Assembly (NCBI RefSeq): GCF_900090225.1
Contig: NZ_FMHY01000002.1
Coordinates: 2,666,001-2,730,000, forward strand
Direction of reading: 5' to 3'
Source: Micromonospora eburnea
GTDB taxonomy: Bacteria; Actinomycetota; Actinomycetes; Mycobacteriales; Micromonosporaceae
DNA: 64,000 nucleotides
Shown here in pieces: positions 20,043 through 28,783 of this stretch (its first letter is position 1; each line of letters begins with the position of its first letter). The notes under the pieces are model-generated. The model did no database searches, had not been told where the DNA came from, and worked only from the letters and a program-made list of their open reading frames with translations. Made by a program: the position numbers and the translations under genes.

Positions 20043-21209
20043 GTGACGACCACACCCCAGGCGGTCCGCAGGGCATCCCCCCGCACTCGCCGGAAGGCCA
20101 ATCCGGCCGTTCCCGACCCGTCGGCCGGCCTGCTGCCGCGTCCCGAGCCGGTTCGGCTGCTGAACCCGGACGGCACCGCGCTGCCGGCCCGCGACGACTA
20201 CCCGGAGCCGCCTGTCGAGGCGCTGCGCGAGATGTACCGGCGGATGGTCGTCGGCCGCCGCTTCGACGTCCAGGCCACCGCCCTGACCAAGCAGGGCCGC
20301 CTCGCCGTCTACCCGTCCTCCCGGGGGCAGGAGGCATGCCAGGTGGGCGGGGTCCTGGCGCTGCGCGACACCGACTGGGTCTTCCCGACCTACCGCGAGT
20401 CGATGGCGCTGACCGCCCGGGGCATCGACCCGGTCGAGGTGCTCACCCTGCTGCGTGGCGACTGGCACTGCGGGTACGACCCGGCCGCCCGGCGCACCGC
20501 GCCGCAGTGCACCCCGCTCGCCACCCAGTGTGTGCACGCCGCCGGCCTGGCCTACGGCGAGTCGCACCAGGGGCGGGACACCGTGGCGCTGGCCTTCATC
20601 GGCGACGGCGCGACCAGCGAGGGCGACTTCCACGAGGGGGTCAACTTCGCCGCCGTGTTCAAGGCCCCGGTCGTCTACTTCGTGCAGAACAACAAGTACG
20701 CGATCAGCGTCCCACTGTCCCGGCAGACCGCCGCGCCGAGCCTGGCGTACAAGGGTGTCGGCTACGGCGTGCCGAGCGAGCAGGTCGACGGCAACGACCC
20801 GGTGGCCGTGCTCGCGGTGCTCACCCGAGCGGTGGAGCACGCCCGATCCGGCAAGGGGCCGTTCCTGGTCGAGGCGCACACCTACCGGATGGAGCCGCAC
20901 ACCAACGCCGACGACCAGACCCGCTACCGGGACGCCGAGGAGGTCGAGGCGTGGCGGGACCGTGACCCGATCGCCCGGCTGGAGGCGTACCTGCGCAGCC
21001 AGGGGGTGTTGGACGACGCGGCCGTCGCCGCGATCGCGGACGAGGCCGAGGCGTACGCCGGCGCACTGCGCGACCGGATGAACGCCCAGCCCACGGTTGA
21101 CCCGCTGAGCCTCTTCGACCACGTGTACGCGGAGCCGACCCCGCAGCTGGTCGAGCAGCGTGAGCAGGTCCGCGCGGAGCTGGCCGCCGCCCAGGAGGGG
21201 GACGCCTGA
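20043..21209 (+). CDS. Branched-chain 2-oxoacid dehydrogenase E1 component, alpha subunit
   Basis: The protein has 388 residues; GTG 20043 follows AGGAGG. Thiamine-diphosphate-dependent E1-alpha features are YPSSRGQEACQVGGVLAL, FPTYRESMAL, the TPP motif GDGATSEGDFHEGVNFA...NN and the phosphorylation-loop-like region YRMEPHTNADDQTRYRD. It decarboxylates the branched-chain 2-oxoacids from Val, Leu and Ile, giving acyl-CoA primers for iso/anteiso fatty acids. A pyruvate dehydrogenase function is possible, but the sequence and AsnC neighbour favour branched-chain substrates. It is coupled to E1-beta by a TGATG overlap. Confidence 0.92.
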   Translation: MTTTPQAVRRASPRTRRKANPAVPDPSAGLLPRPEPVRLLNPDGTALPARDDYPEPPVEALREMYRRMVVGRRFDVQATALTKQGRLAVYPSSRGQEACQVGGVLALRDTDWVFPTYRESMALTARGIDPVEVLTLLRGDWHCGYDPAARRTAPQCTPLATQCVHAAGLAYGESHQGRDTVALAFIGDGATSEGDFHEGVNFAAVFKAPVVYFVQNNKYAISVPLSRQTAAPSLAYKGVGYGVPSEQVDGNDPVAVLAVLTRAVEHARSGKGPFLVEAHTYRMEPHTNADDQTRYRDAEEVEAWRDRDPIARLEAYLRSQGVLDDAAVAAIADEAEAYAGALRDRMNAQPTVDPLSLFDHVYAEPTPQLVEQREQVRAELAAAQEGDA

Positions 21210-22213
21210 TGGCCACCATGACCATGGCGAAGGCGCTCAACGCCGCGCTCGCCGACGCGATGCTCGCCGACGAGCGGGTGGTCGTCTTCGGCGAGGACGT
21301 CGGGCAGCTCGGCGGCGTCTTCCGGATCACCGACGGCCTCCAGGCCCGGTTCGGCGACAAGCGCTGCTTCGACACGCCCCTCGCCGAGGCCGGCATCGTC
21401 GGGTTCGCCGTCGGTCTGGCCATGTCCGGGCTGCGGCCGGTGGTCGAGATGCAGTTCGACGCGTTCGCGTACCCGGCGTTCGAACAGATCGCCTCGCACG
21501 TGGCGAAGCTGCGCAACCGCACCCGCGGCGCGCTCAGCGTGCCGATCGTCATCCGGGTGCCCTACGCCGGTGGCATCGGCGGCGTGGAACACCACTGCGA
21601 CTCCTCCGAGGCGTACTACGCGCACACCCCGGGCCTGAAGGTGGTCACACCGGCCACCGTCGAGGACGCGTACTCGCTGCTGCGTGAGGCGATCGACGAC
21701 CCGGACCCGGTCGTGTTCATGGAGCCGAAGAAGCTCTACTTCTCCAGCGCCGAGGCGGAGCTGCCGGCCCGTACCGCGCCGTTCGGCCAGGCCGTCGTGC
21801 GTCGGGCCGGCACCGACGCCACCCTGGTCGCGTACGGCCCGGCCGTCCCGGTCGCCATGGAGGCGGCCGAAGCCGCCCGCGAGGAGGGCTGGGACCTGGA
21901 GGTCGTCGACGTACGCACCATCGTGCCGTTCGACGACGCCACGATCACCGCCTCGGTCCGCCGGACCGGCCGGTGCGTGGTGATCCAGGAGGCGCAGGGC
22001 TTCGCCGGGGTCGGCGCGGAGATCGCCGCCCGGGTGCAGGAGCGCTGCTTCCACGCGCTGCACGCCCCGGTGCTGCGGGTGTCCGGCCTGGACATCCCGT
22101 ACCCGGCGCCGATGCTGGAGCACACCCACCTGCCCTCGGTGGACCGGGTGCTGGACACCGTGGCCCGCCTCCAGTGGGACGACCAGCCCGACGCGCGCTG
22201 GGTGGCGGCATGA
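21209..22213 (+). CDS. Branched-chain 2-oxoacid dehydrogenase E1 component, beta subunit
   Basis: The protein has 334 residues. It starts MATMTMAKALNAALADAM, with the transketolase pyrimidine-binding domain (FGEDVGQLGGVFRITDGL, FDTPLAEAGIVGFAVGLA, RVPYAGGIGGVEHHCDSSEAYYAHTPGLKVV) and the C-terminal transketolase domain from about residue 205. It forms the alpha2-beta2 E1 with the upstream gene. ATGA overlap couples it to the E2 gene. Length and motifs are standard. Confidence 0.94.
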   Translation: MATMTMAKALNAALADAMLADERVVVFGEDVGQLGGVFRITDGLQARFGDKRCFDTPLAEAGIVGFAVGLAMSGLRPVVEMQFDAFAYPAFEQIASHVAKLRNRTRGALSVPIVIRVPYAGGIGGVEHHCDSSEAYYAHTPGLKVVTPATVEDAYSLLREAIDDPDPVVFMEPKKLYFSSAEAELPARTAPFGQAVVRRAGTDATLVAYGPAVPVAMEAAEAAREEGWDLEVVDVRTIVPFDDATITASVRRTGRCVVIQEAQGFAGVGAEIAARVQERCFHALHAPVLRVSGLDIPYPAPMLEHTHLPSVDRVLDTVARLQWDDQPDARWVAA

Positions 22214-23607
22214 CGACCGCGCAGCAGACCCGGGACTTCCTCCTGCCCGACCTCGGGGAGGGGCTGAGCGAGGCGGAGATCGTCGAGTGGCGGGTCGCCG
22301 TCGGTGACGTGGTCACCGTGGACCAGACCGTGGTCGAGGTGGAGACCGCCAAGGCTGTCGTCGACGTGCCCTGCCCGTACGCCGGGCTGGTCGTCGCCCT
22401 GCACGGCGCGGCGGGCGAGGTCCGCCCGGTCGGCCAGCCGCTGATCACCATCGCGCCGCTGGACGGCGCGGACGGGGGCGACCCGCACGCCACCTACCGC
22501 GAGGAGGAGCGCGCCGGCTCCGGCAACGTCCTGATCGGGTACGGCACCGGCCACGGCGGCTCCGGCCGGCGGCGCCGCCGGCCCCGGCTGGCCCTCGCCC
22601 CGGAGCCCACCACCGCTGCGCCGGCTGCCGCCGGCCCGGCCCAGACCGCCGGGGCGTCGGCCGCCGGAGGCACCCCGGCGGCCGGCGGTCCGGCCGGCAC
22701 CGACGGGCGCCCGGGTGCGGCCGTCCTGGTCATCTCGCCGATCGTCCGGCGTCTGGCCAGGGAACGCGGGGTGGACCTGGCGTCGCTGCGGGGCACCGGG
22801 CCCGGCGGGGTGATCCGCCGCGCCGACGTGGAGTCGGCCTCGGCTGCCCCGGCGGCCCTCGCCGCCGTGCCGGCTGCCCCGGCGGCGCACGTCGGGCTCG
22901 CCCCGACCGACGGCGGTGACGTGGTCATCCCGCTCACCGGCATCCGCAAGGCGATCGCCGACAAGCTCTCCCGCAGCCGGCGGGAGATCCCCGAGGTCAC
23001 CATCTGGGTGGACGTGGACGCCACCGGGCTGCTGGAGACCCGGGCCGCCATCAACGCGGCCACTCCGGAGTCGCCGGTCAGCATCCTGGCCCTGCTGGCC
23101 CGCATCTGCCTCAGCGGGCTGCGGAAGTACCCGCAGCTCAACGCGCACGTGGACGCCGAAGGGCAGCGGATCGTCCAGTCGGCCGGGGTGCATCTGGGCA
23201 TCGCCGCGCAGACCGACCGGGGCCTGATCGTCCCGGTGCTCCGCGACGCCCAGCGGCTGACCACCCGGGAACTGGCCGCCGCGCTGGTGGAGACCACCAC
23301 CGCCGCCCGGGCCGGCACCCTCCCGCCGGCGCGGCTGACCGGCGGCACCTTCACCCTCAACAACTACGGGGTGTTCGGGGTGGACGGCTCCACTCCGATC
23401 ATCAACCATCCGGAGGCGGCGCTGCTCGGCGTCGGCCGGATCGTGGACAAGCCCTGGGTGGTCGATGGTCAGCTCGCGGTCCGTAAGGTGACCCAGCTCA
23501 GCCTCACCTTCGACCACCGGGTCTGTGACGGTGGCGTGGCGGGCGGCTTCCTGCGCCACGTCGCGGATTGCGTCGAGCAGCCCGCGCTGCTGGTGGCGAA
23601 CGTCTGA
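22210..23607 (+). CDS. Dihydrolipoamide acyltransferase (E2) of the 2-oxoacid dehydrogenase
   Basis: The protein has 465 residues from ATG 22210 (overlaps E1-beta). There is one lipoyl domain (residues 8-85, Lys48 in VETAKAVVDVP) and an Ala/Pro/Gly linker with an unusual run of basic residues (GRRRRRPRLAL, about 117-128). A peripheral subunit-binding domain follows (about 175-215, SPIVRRLARERGVDLASLRGTG), then the catalytic domain ending with SLTFDHRVCDGGVAGGFLRHV (catalytic His/Asp). It transfers the acyl group to CoA. The lipoamide dehydrogenase E3 is not in this operon and must be encoded elsewhere. Confidence 0.94.
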   Translation: MTTAQQTRDFLLPDLGEGLSEAEIVEWRVAVGDVVTVDQTVVEVETAKAVVDVPCPYAGLVVALHGAAGEVRPVGQPLITIAPLDGADGGDPHATYREEERAGSGNVLIGYGTGHGGSGRRRRRPRLALAPEPTTAAPAAAGPAQTAGASAAGGTPAAGGPAGTDGRPGAAVLVISPIVRRLARERGVDLASLRGTGPGGVIRRADVESASAAPAALAAVPAAPAAHVGLAPTDGGDVVIPLTGIRKAIADKLSRSRREIPEVTIWVDVDATGLLETRAAINAATPESPVSILALLARICLSGLRKYPQLNAHVDAEGQRIVQSAGVHLGIAAQTDRGLIVPVLRDAQRLTTRELAAALVETTTAARAGTLPPARLTGGTFTLNNYGVFGVDGSTPIINHPEAALLGVGRIVDKPWVVDGQLAVRKVTQLSLTFDHRVCDGGVAGGFLRHVADCVEQPALLVANV

Positions 23608-23658
23608 CCTTCGGCCCGGGCCCTGCCTCCGCCCAAGGCCGTCCCGCCGTTTCTCCTC

Positions 23659-23690
23659 CGGCGGACCGGGAAAGCGAGCCCGGTCCGCCG
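23659..23690 (+). terminator. 12-bp hairpin after the dehydrogenase operon
   Basis: CGGCGGACCGGG (23659-23670) pairs perfectly with 23679-23690 across an 8-base loop, 52 bases after the E2 stop. It is directly followed by the GGGGAGGAG ribosome binding site of the next gene, so it could also be part of that gene's leader. Confidence 0.65.
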
Positions 23691-23704
23691 AGGGGAGGAG
23701 ACGG

Positions 23705-25384
23705 ATGAGCTACCCGTACATGCCCTCCGCGGGCAAGGTGCCCCCGCACCCGGTCGCCGGGGCGCCGCTGCTGTGCAACGCGCGGGAGCATGGGTTGATC
23801 GGGGACGGGGCGACCAACGACCAACCGGCGTTCGCCGCGCTGGTGGACCAACTGGGGGACGCGTTCGCGGCCGACGGGCGGGTCCGGGTGATCTACTGCC
23901 CACCGGGGGTGTACTCGATCCGGGACGCCGGTACGGTCTGGCGCAGCGGATTCTCCCTGATCGGCGCCGGTCCCGGCGCGACCCGGTTCGTGCTGAGCAA
24001 CTCCGGCAACCGGGCCGATCCCACCCCGCTGGCCTTCTACACGGCGGCGCTGCACGGCGCGGACCGAGAACGCTACCTCGCGGACTGCACCTTCGCCGAT
24101 TTCGAGATCGACGGCTCCGGGGTGCCCTCGGCGGACTACAGCCCGCTGGCCAAGGGGCTGGGCGTGCAGTACGTCGTGCGGGGGGTGTTCCGGAATCTCT
24201 ACATCCACCACACCGGCGCCACCGGCCTGGGCTGTGACTTCCTACAGGACTGCCTGATCGACGGGGTGCTGGTGGTGGGGTGCGGGCGGCTGGACAACGG
24301 CACCGAGATGGGCGGGGCGGGGATCGGCATCGGGGTCGGCGGGTGGGGCAGCGTCGAGCGGGCGAACATCATCAACTGCTCGGCGTTCAGCAACGGCACC
24401 CACGGGATCTTCCTGGAACTGCAAGAGGCCGGGGAGCTGCGGCCGCGCGGGTTCCGGGTCATCGGCTGTCATGCCCAGGGCAACCAGTGCGGCATCTCCG
24501 ACTGGGGCGCCAACGGCCTGATCGTCTCCGCCTGCACGATGACCGGCAACCTGGAGGCAGGCTTCCACGTCTCGGCCAGGGGCACCACGGGCACCGCTGG
24601 TAAGGGCGGCATCCTCACCGACTGCGTGATCGACGGCAACGTGCGGGACGGGGTGAGCATCGGCAACACCCCCGGGCCGTACACCATCCGGGGCAACCGG
24701 ATCAGTGGCAACGGCCAGCACGGATACCACCAGCACAGCCAGGACGGCACGGAGCCGGAGTGCGTCCGGGAGATCGTCATCGACAGCAACGACTTCTATG
24801 GCAACAGCCTGGACGCGATCCGGATCGACGAGCCGATCACCGACGCGATCATCGTGAACAACCGGATCCGAGGCAACGGCCGGCGGTGCGGCGCGGTCGC
24901 CCAGGGCCGAGGCGAGTCGGTGCGGTACAGCGCGAAGCAGGTGATCGACCGGCGGGCGGAGTGGCAGAACGACGAGCACCGGGGCAAGGTGGTCCGGGTC
25001 GGCGACCGCTTCGCCCAGGTGGCGGCGAACGACTCCACGACCCTCACCCTGGCCCCGATCCGCCCCGACGAGTTCACCGGCTGGAGCGCGGACGTCCCGA
25101 CGCCCGGCACCCCGTATGAGCTGCCGGCGGCGCCCCCGATCCGGGCCGGCATCACCGTGAACGTCGCTCTCGACTCGGCCAGCATCCGAGGCAACAGGAT
25201 CTGGGACGGCCGGCGGCCGGCCGCCCAGACCCACGGCTTCTGGATCACCGAGCGGGGCAGCTGCGTGGACTGCCGGGTCGAGGACAACGACCTGGCCGGG
25301 AATGCCGAAGGGCCCACCCGGCTGGACACCCCGCCGATCGGCGGCCGGTGGGAACGCAACCACGGCGACCAGGACTGGGACTGA
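23705..25384 (+). CDS. Right-handed parallel beta-helix protein (pectate-lyase-3-like)
   Basis: The protein has 559 residues from ATG 23705 behind GGGGAGGAG. The N-terminal motif NAREHGLIGDGATNDQPAF and PPGVYSI are typical of the Pectate_lyase_3/tailspike-like fold. Many short repeats follow with Asn/Gly turns (NNRIRGNG, GNRISGNG, SNDFYGNS), one per beta-helix coil. About residues 415-485 form a different insert with VVRVGDRFAQVAANDSTTLTL before the last coils resume. No signal peptide is seen, so it would need another route out or act inside. Such proteins bind or cleave polysaccharide; the substrate is unknown. Confidence 0.8.
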   Translation: MSYPYMPSAGKVPPHPVAGAPLLCNAREHGLIGDGATNDQPAFAALVDQLGDAFAADGRVRVIYCPPGVYSIRDAGTVWRSGFSLIGAGPGATRFVLSNSGNRADPTPLAFYTAALHGADRERYLADCTFADFEIDGSGVPSADYSPLAKGLGVQYVVRGVFRNLYIHHTGATGLGCDFLQDCLIDGVLVVGCGRLDNGTEMGGAGIGIGVGGWGSVERANIINCSAFSNGTHGIFLELQEAGELRPRGFRVIGCHAQGNQCGISDWGANGLIVSACTMTGNLEAGFHVSARGTTGTAGKGGILTDCVIDGNVRDGVSIGNTPGPYTIRGNRISGNGQHGYHQHSQDGTEPECVREIVIDSNDFYGNSLDAIRIDEPITDAIIVNNRIRGNGRRCGAVAQGRGESVRYSAKQVIDRRAEWQNDEHRGKVVRVGDRFAQVAANDSTTLTLAPIRPDEFTGWSADVPTPGTPYELPAAPPIRAGITVNVALDSASIRGNRIWDGRRPAAQTHGFWITERGSCVDCRVEDNDLAGNAEGPTRLDTPPIGGRWERNHGDQDWD

Positions 25385-25582
25385 CCCGCCCTCTCCGGCA
25401 TGCCGGTGTACGCCGGCCCAGCCGGCGGGCCGATCCGGGACATTCCCGCGGTGACGGACCTGGGCGGCGCGTCGACGACCAAATGGCCCGGGTTTCGCCA
25501 GCATTTATCGGGGAAGAGCGCCTGGGCCGGAGAAGTGCCGTACAGAATGTGGGCGAGAGGGAGTGGAAATGGGGGGCCGAAT

Positions 25583-26848
25583 ATGGACGTGAGGCGACGA
25601 TTCACGCTATTGGCGGTAACCATGGCTACCACACCATTGGTTGTCGCCGGCTGCACGGCCGGGCCGAAGGCGATGAAGTCGGGCCAGGAGAAGAAGCCCC
25701 CGTCGCTGACCGTGACACCGGCGAACAGCACGAAGGACGTGCCGATCAGCGCCGAGGTGGGTGCCACCGTCAGCAACGGGAAGATCACCGCGGTCCGGCT
25801 CACCGACGACAAGGGCGCGCAGGTACCGGCCGAACCACGGGAGGACGGTTCGAGCTGGGTGCCCACCAAGCCGTTGCAGAATTCGCGGACGTACACCGCG
25901 GAGGTGACCGCCACCGGCGATTCCGGGAAGACGACCACAGAGAAGACGACGTTCACCACGTCGGCGCCGTCGAACAAGTCGCCGATCACCAGCACGCTCT
26001 ACTTCACCGACAATGAGACGTACGGGACGGCGATGCCGGTGGCCGTCAAGTTCGACCCGGCGATTCCAAAGGAGGCCAGGGCGGACGTACAGCGAAGATT
26101 GTTCGTGAAGACGGACCCGCCGCAGCCGGGTACCTGGTCCTGGATTGCGGACGGCACTCAGGTCGAATACCGGGCCCCCGATTTCTGGAAGCCTGGTACG
26201 AAGATCAGCGTGCGCAGCGCCCTGCAGGGGCTGCCGATCGGCAAGGACGCCATCGGGGACGCGGACCACACCGCGACCTCGAAGATCGGCCGGCAGGTCT
26301 CGCTCGACATCGACAACGCCACCAAGCAGATGTCGGTCTACCAGGACGGCAAGCTGCTCCGGAAGATTCCGGTGAGCCTCGGCAAGGAGAGCACGCCCAC
26401 CTCCAGCGGCAACATGGTGATCATGGAGAAGTTCGACCGGACCACCTTCGACACCCGGGGTGACCCGAACGGGGGCTACGTGGTCGACGTCGACGACGCG
26501 CAGCGCCTCACCTGGGGCGGCGAGTTCATCCACTCGGCGCCGTGGTCCGAGGGGGAGCAGGGCAGCGTCAACACCTCACACGGCTGCACCAACGTCTCGG
26601 CCGATGCCGCGCACTGGCTGATGGGCATCACCCAGGTCGGCGACCTGGTGACGGTCAAGGGCACCGAGGTGAAGCTGGACCAGGGCAACGGCTTCACCGC
26701 GTGGAACGTCACCTGGGACGATTTCGCCAAGGGCAGCGCGCTGCCGGTGCCGGCCGGGCTCAAGCCCACGCAGAGCGCGACGCCGCACCCGGGCGCGGTC
26801 GCCGGTGGCTCGGCGCCCGCACCCGCACCGTCGATCAGCGGCGGCTGA
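25583..26848 (+). CDS. Lipoprotein L,D-transpeptidase with Ig-like domains
   Basis: The protein has 421 residues from ATG 25583. The lipoprotein signal is basic RRR, a hydrophobic core and the lipobox VAGC (Cys near residue 23). Two Ig-like beta domains (about 40-125 and 130-235) precede the YkuD catalytic domain (about 245-375) with active-site SHGCTNVS. It resembles mycobacterial LdtB-type enzymes that form 3-3 crosslinks in peptidoglycan outside the membrane. The Pro/Ala/Ser-rich C-terminus is low complexity. GC content in the 5' part of the gene and its upstream 200 bases is lower than in the neighbours. Confidence 0.93.
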   Translation: MDVRRRFTLLAVTMATTPLVVAGCTAGPKAMKSGQEKKPPSLTVTPANSTKDVPISAEVGATVSNGKITAVRLTDDKGAQVPAEPREDGSSWVPTKPLQNSRTYTAEVTATGDSGKTTTEKTTFTTSAPSNKSPITSTLYFTDNETYGTAMPVAVKFDPAIPKEARADVQRRLFVKTDPPQPGTWSWIADGTQVEYRAPDFWKPGTKISVRSALQGLPIGKDAIGDADHTATSKIGRQVSLDIDNATKQMSVYQDGKLLRKIPVSLGKESTPTSSGNMVIMEKFDRTTFDTRGDPNGGYVVDVDDAQRLTWGGEFIHSAPWSEGEQGSVNTSHGCTNVSADAAHWLMGITQVGDLVTVKGTEVKLDQGNGFTAWNVTWDDFAKGSALPVPAGLKPTQSATPHPGAVAGGSAPAPAPSISGG

Positions 26849-26870
26849 GGGACCTGGGGGGAACCACCGA

Positions 26871-26904
26871 GGGACGGCTTGCCATCGAGGTGGCGGGCCG
26901 TCCC
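26871..26904 (+). terminator. 8-bp hairpin after the L,D-transpeptidase gene
   Basis: GGGACGGC (26871-26878) pairs with GCCGTCCC (26897-26904) about 25 bases after the stop. The loop is long (18 bases), so the call is moderate. Confidence 0.45.
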
Positions 26905-26998
26905 CGCCGTGCTGGGGCGGGGCGCCTCGGGGGGTCACCCTGAGTCTCTCGGGGTCCTACCCGGGACGTTCCCCGATTACGGGTCTGAGCAGGCGAAA

Positions 26999-27394
26999 AT
27001 GTCGGTCCCGACCGATAGGTTTGCCGGCATGGGGCAGCACAGCGACCGTTTCCACGTGCAGATCAGCGTCGGTGACCACGTGGTGGACGTCCGTGCCGTT
27101 GGCGAGATCGACATCGCCACGGTCGGGGCGTTCCGGGCCGCGCTCTGGGCCGCCCCGGCCCGGCCGGTGCTGCGGTTGGACCTCTCCGGCGTCCGGGTGC
27201 TCTCCGCCGCCGGGGTGCGGGCGCTGGTCGCGGCGCACCTGCGGATCCGGGCCCGCGGCGGCGAGCTGGCGCTGGTCGACCCCGATCCGGTGGTGGCGCG
27301 GGTGCTGCGCGCCACCGGCCTGCACCGGGTGCTGCCGATCCACGAGTCGGCGCGGGCGGGCGTGTCGGGGCTGGCCGAGCTGGCGGCGGTCTGA
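26999..27394 (+). CDS. STAS-domain protein (anti-sigma factor antagonist-like)
   Basis: The protein has 131 residues from ATG 26999. ATG 27029 is an alternative: it is preceded six bases upstream by TAGGTT, a possible -10 box, and would be leaderless. The single STAS domain has VRAVGEIDIATVGAFRAAL and LRLDLSGVRVLSAAGVRALVAAH, where Ser is in the position phosphorylated by anti-sigma kinases. Such proteins bind anti-sigma factors in partner-switching stress pathways. No anti-sigma kinase gene is adjacent. Confidence 0.83.
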   Translation: MSVPTDRFAGMGQHSDRFHVQISVGDHVVDVRAVGEIDIATVGAFRAALWAAPARPVLRLDLSGVRVLSAAGVRALVAAHLRIRARGGELALVDPDPVVARVLRATGLHRVLPIHESARAGVSGLAELAAV

Positions 27395-27404
27395 CCCGAC
27401 GGGC

Positions 27405-27431
27405 GGGGCCGCCGGTCCGACCGACGGCCCC
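27405..27431. terminator. Hairpin between convergent STAS and FKBP genes
   Basis: GGGGCCG (27405-27411) pairs with CGGCCCC (27425-27431), and the loop contains further short complementarity. It lies between stops at 27394 and 27450, so it probably serves both genes. Confidence 0.55.
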
Positions 27432-27449
27432 GGGTGGATCAGTGGCGAT

Positions 27450-27818
27450 TCAGCGGACGCCGAGCAGGTCGACCACGAAGACCAGCGTCTCGCCCGGCTT
27501 GATGAGGCCGCCGGCGCCCCGGTCTCCGTAGCCCAGGTGCGGCGGGATGGTCAGCTTGCGCCGGCCGCCCACCTTCATGCCGACCACGCCCTGGTCCCAG
27601 CCGGCGATGACGCGCCCGCCGCCGAGCGGGAACTCGAACGCCTCGCCCCGGTTCCACGACGCGTCGAACTCGCGGCCGGTCGAGTGGGCCACGCCGACGT
27701 AGTGCACCGTGGCGAGCTGGCCGGGGCGGGCCTCCGGGCCCTCGCCGACCGTGATGTCCTCGATGACGAGATCGGCGGGCGGCGCGCCCTCGATCGGGCC
27801 AACCTCGGGCTTCTCCAT
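27450..27818 (-). CDS. FKBP-type peptidyl-prolyl cis-trans isomerase
   Basis: The protein has 122 residues from ATG 27818 behind GAGGAG. It is a single FKBP domain: VHYVGVAHSTGREFDASWNRGEAFEFPLG, VIAGWDQGVVGMKVGGRRKLTIPPHLGYGDRG-type core and a C-terminal LVFVVDLLGVR. It accelerates prolyl isomerisation in folding proteins and is probably cytoplasmic, since no signal peptide is present. Length is standard for actinobacterial FKBP. Confidence 0.95.
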   Translation of the reverse strand: MEKPEVGPIEGAPPADLVIEDITVGEGPEARPGQLATVHYVGVAHSTGREFDASWNRGEAFEFPLGGGRVIAGWDQGVVGMKVGGRRKLTIPPHLGYGDRGAGGLIKPGETLVFVVDLLGVR

Positions 27819-27932
27819 GAGCGGATCTCCTCAGTGGTTTCGGATGTGGTCCCCGTCGATCCTGCCGGATCGCGACCGGCCGATACGCGTCGGTCCCCGC
27901 CCGGCAAGGCGGGGACCGGTGGACGGACGAGG

Positions 27933-27963
27933 GGGCGGGCGCCACCTCCGGTGACGCCCGCCC
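27933..27963 (-). terminator. 14-bp hairpin after the DoxX gene
   Basis: Arms 27933-27946 and 27950-27963 pair with one C/A mismatch and a 3-base loop (GGGCGGGCG...CGCCCGCCC). The hairpin is 25 bases past the DoxX stop at 27989. Confidence 0.75.
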
Positions 27964-27988
27964 GATGGGTGCTGCCGGCTCGTTCACC

Positions 27989-28555
27989 TCACCTGAGCCA
28001 GGGGAGCCGCTGGACGAGGGGGAGCTTCGCCCAGGCCCGGCCGAGCCCAAGGGTGTTGCCGGCGCCGACCAGGGCCAGGCCGGCCAGCAGACCCGCGTAA
28101 ATGAGGTGGTCGTCGAGGAAGGGGTTGTTCGCCGGGGGCAGCACGGCCGTCCACATCATGACCAGCAGTACCCCGCCGGCGACCGCGGCGACCCGCATCC
28201 CGATGCCGAGGACCAGGGCGATACCGATGCCCACCAGCCCGGTCATGAACAGCCAGTCTGCCCAGGCCGCCCCGGCGATGCCGTGATAGAAGCCTTCGAG
28301 CGGGCCCTTGGTGCCGAAGGCCAGGAAGCCCTTGGTGGGGCTGCCGCCGTTGATCCAGGCGTTCTTCGCCGCGGTCTCGTGTCCCAGGCCGAACATCTTG
28401 TCCAGAAAGGCCCAGAGGAAGATCCAGCCGAGGGCGATCCGCAGTCCGGCGAAGACGTACCGGGCGGCCCGCTGCCGGACGGTCTCGACGTCGCGGGTGG
28501 TTCGAACCGCCGGAGCGATGGTGTTGGTGGTGATCCGCTCGATCGTCGCGGTCAT
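27989..28555 (-). CDS. DoxX family membrane protein
   Basis: The protein has 188 residues; ATG 28555 is chosen over GTG 28564 by spacing to AAGGGA. Four hydrophobic helices lie at about residues 38-55, 96-115, 122-140 and 150-170. The DoxX pattern is LRIALGWIFLWAFLDKMFGLG. DoxX proteins sit in the membrane with links to quinol or redox stress functions, but no firm reaction is known. It is divergent from the CBS-BON gene; a DevR-like GGGAC box between them suggests shared control by low oxygen or redox. Confidence 0.85.
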   Translation of the reverse strand: MTATIERITTNTIAPAVRTTRDVETVRQRAARYVFAGLRIALGWIFLWAFLDKMFGLGHETAAKNAWINGGSPTKGFLAFGTKGPLEGFYHGIAGAAWADWLFMTGLVGIGIALVLGIGMRVAAVAGGVLLVMMWTAVLPPANNPFLDDHLIYAGLLAGLALVGAGNTLGLGRAWAKLPLVQRLPWLR

Positions 28556-28661
28556 GGTCTCCACGTCCCTTCTGGTGGTTCGTACCGCGCCTTTCCGGTG
28601 ACACCTTCATTCCACCTCCACGGCCTGCCCGCCGGCAGGGCCGACCGGGCCGCCCCGGACC

Positions 28662-28675
28662 GGGACCTTGGACCC
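28662..28675. promoter_or_regulatory. DevR/DosR-like box between doxX-like and CBS-BON genes
   Basis: GGGACCTTGGACCC resembles the DosR/DevR box core (GGGACTNNNGNCCC). It is 107 bases upstream of DoxX and 109 bases upstream of the CBS-BON gene. A second perfect palindrome, GACCAC-G-GTGGTC, lies at 28723-28735. Confidence 0.45.
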
Positions 28676-28783
28676 CTCCGGGTCCGGTCCGGTCGGCCTC
28701 CCCCGGCCTGCCGACCGCCTCTGACCACGGTGGTCTCTGCCGCCATAGCGTCGGCGGTGGAACAGCGGGCCGAGGAGGTCGTG

